A stretch of 8,898 nucleotides of DNA from a bacterium (GTDB lineage Bacteria > Patescibacteriota > Minisyncoccia > Phycocordibacterales > 1-14-0-10-42-12): contig JAUIHD010000014.1 in NCBI GenBank assembly GCA_030432135.1, forward strand, positions 1-8,898, given 5' to 3'. The notes beneath the pieces are model-generated. The model was not told the origin of the DNA and made no database searches. It saw nothing but the letters and a program-made list of their open reading frames with translations. The position numbers were made by a program, and so were the translations under genes. This document shows positions 5,395-8,898 of the stretch, one piece after another. How positions within the stretch are numbered: position 1 is the first letter of the stretch; every line of letters starts with the position of its first letter.

Positions 5395-5726
5395 TGATGA
5401 GAACAAACGTATATAAAGAAAAAATATTGGACCTGTTAAGGAAGCATCACCTTATGACGGTTGCTGAGATCGATGATGCGATATCTGGAGCAGACAACTC
5501 AACTATTTTTCGTAATGTAAAACAGCTCCTCGAGGAAGGAAGCGTAAAACAGGTGCTGATAGATGGTAAGTCTACAGCTTATGAATGCACTGAAGATGCG
5601 CATGATCATTTTATCTGTAATACCTGTAACACTGTTAGCAAGATACATCTCAACACGAAAGAGTTGAAAGGTATGTCTGTATCAGACATAACAATTCGAG
5701 GGGTCTGTAACGCATGTAAAGAGTAA
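5394..5726 (+). CDS. Short Fur-family metal-responsive repressor
   Basis: This 110-residue protein is shorter than typical Fur/Zur/PerR proteins (about 140). Residues 1-55 form the winged-helix DNA-binding domain; MTVAEIDDAI and the recognition helix NSTIFRNVKQLLEEG (35-49) stand where the family shows its TVYRxLxxLxxxG motif. A DAHDHFICNTCN segment (68-79) gives His70, His72 and the Cys75-x2-Cys78 pair, and GVCNACKE at the C-terminus gives Cys105-x2-Cys108. Together these are the structural zinc site and the family's metal-sensing region. Which metal it senses cannot be told. ATG 5394 or 5397 is the likely start; a TTG at 5376 lies inside the operator and is disfavoured. The stop is 1 nt before the ATPase gene, so the two form an operon. 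Confidence 0.88.
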   Translation: MMRTNVYKEKILDLLRKHHLMTVAEIDDAISGADNSTIFRNVKQLLEEGSVKQVLIDGKSTAYECTEDAHDHFICNTCNTVSKIHLNTKELKGMSVSDITIRGVCNACKE

Positions 5727-5727
5727 T

Positions 5728-6687
5728 ATGAAAATTGCATTTGTAGGAAAAGGAGGCTCAGGTAAAACAACGCTCGCTTCAATGACGGCTCGATACATAG
5801 CAACTCGTGGGTTGCCGGTATTAGCGATAGACGCCGACATCAATCAGCATCTCGGACAGTCCCTTGGTTTTGACGAAGCGGAGCTTAAAAATATTCCTGC
5901 TATGGGTCTCGAGATGAATAAAATAAAAGAATATCTTGTCGGTACTAATACGTATATAGGTTCTGCAGGAGATATGATAAAAACAACACCGCCAGGTACC
6001 GGATCACGACTGCTTACTATTGACGAACAAAATCCGGTGTACAAGCACTTTATGAAGGAATACAACGGGATTCGTCTTATGGTGGTCGGTCCGTTTACTG
6101 AAGAAGACTTGGGAGTGAAGTGTTATCACTCAAAAACTGGTTCAGTAGAATTGCTCCTTAATCATTTAATTGATAAGAAGAATGAATATGTGGTCGTTGA
6201 TATGACTGCTGGGGCAGACTCGTTTGCATCCGGGCTTTTCACTCGATTCGATGTGACATTTCTTGTTGTTGAACCAACGGTTAAGTCGGTTAGTGTGTAT
6301 GAGCAATACAAAAGATATGCAAAACAGCACAACGTTCATGTCAGAGTGATTGCCAATAAGGTTGAAGACGAAGATGATATTGTTTTTATTCGTGATGCTG
6401 TGGGCGACGATCTTGTGGCAACATTTTCTCGATCACAATTTGTTCGTTCTGCCGAGAAAGGGGACATTCGGCCATTTTCTGAAATTGAACCAGAAAATAT
6501 GAAAGCGCTTCAGAATATAATCTCTGAAGTTGGTAGTCAGGAAAAGGATTGGGATATGTACTACGCACAGGCGATTGAATTTCATAAAAAAAATGCAGAG
6601 AGTTGGGCAAATGATGCTGTAGGTAGCAATCTTTCACTACAGATTGACCCGACCTTTTCACTGAGGACTGCTATAGAAAACATGTAG
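5728..6687 (+). CDS. CooC/ArsA-type (SIMIBI) P-loop ATPase, possible metallochaperone
   Basis: This 319-residue ATPase has the deviant Walker A motif KGGSGKTT (residues 8-15) with signature Lys8 and Lys13, as in MinD, ArsA and CooC. IDADINQHLG (34-43) is the switch I region and YVVVDMTAGAD (154-164) the Walker B/switch II region. VEPTVKSVSVYEQ and VIANKVEDEDD (207-217) match the CooC branch, whose members load nickel into carbon monoxide dehydrogenase. Where CooC has a metal-binding Cys-x-Cys, this protein has Cys132-Tyr-His134 (KCYHSKTG), so a metal role is plausible but altered. About 50 extra residues follow the usual end. It is in an operon with the Fur-family regulator, which supports a metal-related function. 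No carbon monoxide dehydrogenase or other client is visible. Cytosolic. Confidence 0.83.
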   Translation: MKIAFVGKGGSGKTTLASMTARYIATRGLPVLAIDADINQHLGQSLGFDEAELKNIPAMGLEMNKIKEYLVGTNTYIGSAGDMIKTTPPGTGSRLLTIDEQNPVYKHFMKEYNGIRLMVVGPFTEEDLGVKCYHSKTGSVELLLNHLIDKKNEYVVVDMTAGADSFASGLFTRFDVTFLVVEPTVKSVSVYEQYKRYAKQHNVHVRVIANKVEDEDDIVFIRDAVGDDLVATFSRSQFVRSAEKGDIRPFSEIEPENMKALQNIISEVGSQEKDWDMYYAQAIEFHKKNAESWANDAVGSNLSLQIDPTFSLRTAIENM

Positions 6688-6699
6688 TCAGCCCAGGCG

Positions 6700-6741
6700 G
6701 TGCAAAGTGTTGCACTGTGTAGGCTGGTTGCATGGTGCACC
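6700..6741. promoter_or_regulatory. Palindrome-rich region upstream of the GC-rich genes
   Basis: GTGCAA (6700-6705) and TTGCAC (6710-6715) form an inverted repeat with a 4-nt gap, and GGTGCACC (6734-6741) is a perfect palindrome. They lie in the 83-nt gap between the ATPase gene and the next start. The TGCAA/TTGCA half-sites are like those of the Fur-family operator at 5374 but spaced one base closer. No clear -35/-10 pair was found here. Confidence 0.3.
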
Positions 6742-6758
6742 AGTAGTATTCAAACGAG

Positions 6759-6764
6759 AAGGAG
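6759..6764 (+). promoter_or_regulatory. Strong Shine-Dalgarno sequence
   Basis: AAGGAG lies 6 nt before the ATG at 6771. It fixes that start and contrasts with the apparently leaderless or weakly preceded genes in the rest of the window. Confidence 0.75.
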
Positions 6765-6770
6765 TAACGA

Positions 6771-7211
6771 ATGTCGTTTCCAAGTGCAGTGGAGAAGTTG
6801 GAGGCAGGTTGGACAGCAGAAGATGCTCTCTGGCACGCGATGCAGCACGACACCGAGATGGGTTTTGTTGCGATCAGCGCTCTTGTGAAGGCAGTTCGCG
6901 ATGAGTATAACGACCCTATCGGGTTCGTCCAAGGGCATCTGGTTCGGTTCGGAACGAACGTCGTTTCGGCCGTTCTGAGGTCAGAGCAGAGAGGGTTGGG
7001 GGTCTGCATTGACTTCGATCCTCTCTCGAAGCTTGGCATGCAAGTTGCACGACTCATGGGCACCGATGCGGCTCGACCGCTCATGACTGAGCGCCTCGGA
7101 ATGTCGTTCGGATTCGCGAATTGCTGCAAAGTGATCGCTTCGACCGACGAAGGCGACGTACGTTTCACCCCGCTTGACCAAATCAAGTGGCAAGCAAACA
7201 TCGACTGCTAG
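6771..7211 (+). CDS. Unrecognised GC-rich protein, 146 residues
   Basis: I do not recognise the family. The gene is supported by a strong Shine-Dalgarno sequence at proper distance, a stop closely followed by a strong terminator, and GC-rich codon use maintained through the frame. The protein has no signal peptide or membrane helix. The first 70 residues look helical (AVEKLEAGWTAEDALWHAMQ, then AISALVKAVRDEYND). Four cysteines are scattered, including a Cys118-Cys119 pair and a C-terminal Cys146. The overlapping minus-strand frame is longer but has no start signals and reads as a shadow. Composition differs sharply from the ATPase gene before it: the line 7021-7080 has 37 G or C in 60. Horizontal acquisition together with the next gene is likely. 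Function unknown. Confidence 0.7.
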   Translation: MSFPSAVEKLEAGWTAEDALWHAMQHDTEMGFVAISALVKAVRDEYNDPIGFVQGHLVRFGTNVVSAVLRSEQRGLGVCIDFDPLSKLGMQVARLMGTDAARPLMTERLGMSFGFANCCKVIASTDEGDVRFTPLDQIKWQANIDC

Positions 7212-7234
7212 GCTCCATGCCGGCAGTTCACACG

Positions 7235-7274
7235 GCCCCGCCGTCGAGGTATCGACGACGGGGCTTCTTCTTTT
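7235..7274 (+). terminator. Rho-independent terminator after the first GC-rich gene
   Basis: GCCCCG-C-CGTCG (7235-7246) pairs with CGACG-A-CGGGGC (7253-7264) around an AGGTAT loop, with one C-A mismatch in a stem of 12 positions. A T-rich tract TTCTTCTTTT follows at 7265-7274. This is a textbook intrinsic terminator. Confidence 0.88.
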
Positions 7275-7309
7275 ATTTCAAATTGTCTTATGGCATAGTG
7301 TCTTTGGAA

Positions 7310-7331
7310 GCGAGCAGGGCTCGCGAGGAGG
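7310..7331 (+). promoter_or_regulatory. Leader hairpin next to a strong Shine-Dalgarno sequence
   Basis: GCGAGC (7310-7315) and GCTCGC (7319-7324) form a perfect 6-bp hairpin with an AGG loop. It ends 1 nt before AGGAGG (7326-7331), which stands 6 nt before ATG 7338. The hairpin may protect the mRNA 5' end or tune access to the ribosome site. The spacing favours ATG 7338 over the GTG at 7335. Confidence 0.6.
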
Positions 7332-7337
7332 AAAGTG

Positions 7338-7832
7338 ATGGGAGTCTATGAACATCCTGAAGGTGGCGGAATCATCTGCGGCATGCAGCTTGTGCCCGGG
7401 GCAATCCTTCGGCCAGGCGATGTGTACGCATCGACCACTGGAGCATGGGAAGAGTGTCCATGTTCTGGCGCTATGCTCGGGTCTGTTACATCCATTTGGG
7501 TGAGGCCCGAAGTTGATTTGAGCGACGAAGGGCTTGGAGTACTTACTGACCTTATGCGTCTGGGTGGTGATTGGTGTGTGGCCATGAGGCACCGTAAGTT
7601 CTACAGAGTCCCGGATCCTGAGTGGAACTGGGATGAACGTCTCGACCCCGCAGAAATTACTTGCGGGGAGTGTATCCAGGAGCTTGTCGACTTCGGACTC
7701 TTGAAGTCGATGATATGTCCGGTTGGAGGTGCTAGCAGCGACTATGCTACCGTTGTGTGGGGAAAGAGCGAGAACCAAGTGTTTTGTCTCACCGAAGCGG
7801 GTCGGCGTGAGGTTGAACAGAGATTGCAATAG
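7338..7832 (+). CDS. Unrecognised GC-rich, cysteine-containing protein with possible winged-helix end
   Basis: I do not recognise the family. Translation from ATG 7338 gives 164 residues, placed 6 nt after AGGAGG. The protein is soluble, with seven cysteines. These include a Cys40-Pro-Cys42 pair and a Cys109-Gly-Glu-Cys112 pair, arrangements that often bind a metal. The C-terminal half has the outline of a winged-helix domain: a helix ITCGECIQELVDFGLL (107-122), then a strand-rich wing, then VFCLTEAGRREVEQRL (148-163), a common ending of winged-helix regulators. That reading is tentative. GC-rich codon use matches the preceding gene and not the flanks (7381-7440 has 38 G or C in 60). It ends at a strong hairpin shared with the convergent YibE/F gene. 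Confidence 0.7.
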   Translation: MGVYEHPEGGGIICGMQLVPGAILRPGDVYASTTGAWEECPCSGAMLGSVTSIWVRPEVDLSDEGLGVLTDLMRLGGDWCVAMRHRKFYRVPDPEWNWDERLDPAEITCGECIQELVDFGLLKSMICPVGGASSDYATVVWGKSENQVFCLTEAGRREVEQRLQ

Positions 7833-7845
7833 GAAAGGTCGCGAA

Positions 7846-7875
7846 AGGCCGTCGTTCCCATGGGGACGACGGCCT
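7846..7875. terminator. Convergent terminator hairpin
   Basis: AGGCCGTCGT (7846-7855) pairs perfectly with ACGACGGCCT (7866-7875). The loop contains the self-complementary CCCATGGG. It lies 13 nt after the plus-strand stop and 7 nt beyond the minus-strand stop. No strong T tract follows on plus; on minus a weak CCTTTC run ends the stem. It probably serves both convergent genes. Confidence 0.65.
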
Positions 7876-7882
7876 CCTATCA

Positions 7883-8898
7883 TTAGTGGCGATGTCCGTG
7901 GTGGTTGTGCTTTGGTGTGTAGTTTTTGAGGTACACCACAGCAAGGAGCGTCACAATCGGTACTGTCATAATGAGTCCAATGCTTCCGACGATGGTTCGT
8001 ACAATTTCAGTTGCAAATATTTCCATATTTATCACAGCAGATATATCTGAAGAAGATGTGCTGAAGAGGAGTAAGAGGGGAAGCGAGGTTCCTGTATATG
8101 CAAGTACCAGTGTATTCACAAGAGCACCGACATGTTCCCGCCCTATACGAAGTGCGCGGCTGTATACTTCTTTACGAGAAATATTTTTATTACTCCCGTA
8201 GAGCTCTGTAACAACAGCCGCCTGTGTTACGGCGATGTCATCAAGTACACCGAGTACACCGATAATAATTGCGCCAAGAAGAAGTCCGGTGAAGTTGAGT
8301 CCTCCTCCTGTATTGAAGTTAAGATAAATAGCTTCATCACTTGAAAATCCAGAAAGGTCTGTGATGTGTACTGCGATGATTGCAAAGATACCAGTGAGGA
8401 GGACGGCAATCATGGTTCCTCCGTATGCGACGGCTGACTCTCTGTTAAACCCATGAGTGAAGAATATGGCGGCAAATAAAACAGCGCCAGCAACGAGTAT
8501 GCTTGCAAGAAGCGGATTCCATCCGCCGAGAAGACCTGGGATAAGAATGTAAAATATGGCAAGGAAACTTCCTAGAAGAGCAACGAGCGAACGTACTCCT
8601 TGGGTACCACCAAAGGCAATGACGGCGAGAATGAAAATGCTGACAAGTAGATAGATAGAATTTCTCCTATCTATTTTTGTGACAGCATATAATTCAGTAC
8701 CACTGATATCTACAAGATATTGAAAGTAGAATTTATCTCCTTTGTCGAGCTTGAGATAATCATTTTCAATAACAATTACCTCTCCCTCTCTTTCTCCGCT
8801 TAAAATTTCTGCTTCTATTTTTTGATACAAGTTTTCTGTTTGGGTACCGGGAACCGTGCGTGTTTCTTCTTCTAAAATATTAAGTACTTTTCCGTGAA
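7883..8898 (-). CDS. YibE/F-family multi-pass membrane protein (5' end outside window)
   Basis: The minus-strand frame stays open to the window edge, and the residues before the first internal start (TTG at 8830) read VLNILEEETRTVPGTQTENL. That run is typical of the soluble N-terminal domain of this family, so the true start lies beyond 8898. A periplasmic-type beta-rich domain (EAEILSGEREGEVIVIENDYLKLDKGD) is followed by about eight membrane helices, starting at YLLVSIFILAVIAFGG. GVLDDIAVTQAAVVTELY and REHVGALVNTLVLAYTG are conserved family segments in the permease-like core. The C-terminal tail is basic and His-rich (KHNHHGHRH). Family transport activity is presumed but no substrate is established. 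It converges on the GC-rich gene pair and has ordinary, less GC-rich composition. Confidence 0.9.
   Translation of the reverse strand, partial: HGKVLNILEEETRTVPGTQTENLYQKIEAEILSGEREGEVIVIENDYLKLDKGDKFYFQYLVDISGTELYAVTKIDRRNSIYLLVSIFILAVIAFGGTQGVRSLVALLGSFLAIFYILIPGLLGGWNPLLASILVAGAVLFAAIFFTHGFNRESAVAYGGTMIAVLLTGIFAIIAVHITDLSGFSSDEAIYLNFNTGGGLNFTGLLLGAIIIGVLGVLDDIAVTQAAVVTELYGSNKNISRKEVYSRALRIGREHVGALVNTLVLAYTGTSLPLLLLFSTSSSDISAVINMEIFATEIVRTIVGSIGLIMTVPIVTLLAVVYLKNYTPKHNHHGHRH

Noticed and set aside
6671..7201. Long minus-strand open frame opposite the first GC-rich gene
   Set aside because: Longer than the plus-strand gene, but without a Shine-Dalgarno sequence or promoter. The plus gene has a strong Shine-Dalgarno sequence and a following terminator. 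GC-rich genes often give such shadows.
7278..7883. Minus-strand open frame opposite the second GC-rich gene
   Set aside because: It starts inside the convergent hairpin region and is a shadow of the well-signalled plus-strand gene.

Overview
The window looks like a chromosomal segment of a Candidate Phyla Radiation bacterium (Patescibacteria, probably a Parcubacteria-type lineage). This assignment is an inference. It rests on short genes packed tightly together, many orphan small enzymes, tRNA genes without an encoded CCA end, several -10 boxes only 6-7 nt before an ATG (apparently leaderless mRNAs), and a YibE/F-type membrane protein. No rRNA or other phylogenetic marker is present to fix it.

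Left part (1-2805): a 5'-damaged nucleoside 2-deoxyribosyltransferase-like gene, then gatC and gatA (1-nt overlap; subunits of Asp/Glu-tRNA amidotransferase, with no gatB in the window). A two-helix membrane protein with a cytosolic HEPN-like domain follows. Middle (2806-3386): three tRNA genes, namely initiator Met, a second CAU-anticodon tRNA and Asp. The last 18 nt of tRNA-Asp plus its terminator hairpin are repeated perfectly (65 bp) 166 bp downstream. The two copies enclose about 100 nt that can fold into three hairpins. This is the most unusual structure in the window.

Right of it (3400-5320) lies an AT-rich block of four small same-strand genes: a SpoT/MESH1-like HD hydrolase, a P-loop nucleotide kinase-like protein, an MNT-type nucleotidyltransferase-like protein and a DUF218 (YdcF-like) protein. 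Next is a tight two-gene operon (5394-6687) with a short Fur-family metalloregulator and a CooC/ArsA-type ATPase. A perfect 21-bp inverted repeat lies between its -10 box and its start codon, which suggests metal-responsive autoregulation.

Between 6690 and 7880 the base composition changes sharply to GC-rich (two counted 60-nt lines give 62-63% G+C, against 28-30% in lines of the preceding block). This part holds two unrecognised genes. Each has a strong Shine-Dalgarno sequence and is followed by a strong hairpin, features absent from the neighbouring genes, so recent acquisition is likely. A convergent YibE/F-family membrane protein gene runs off the right edge on the minus strand.
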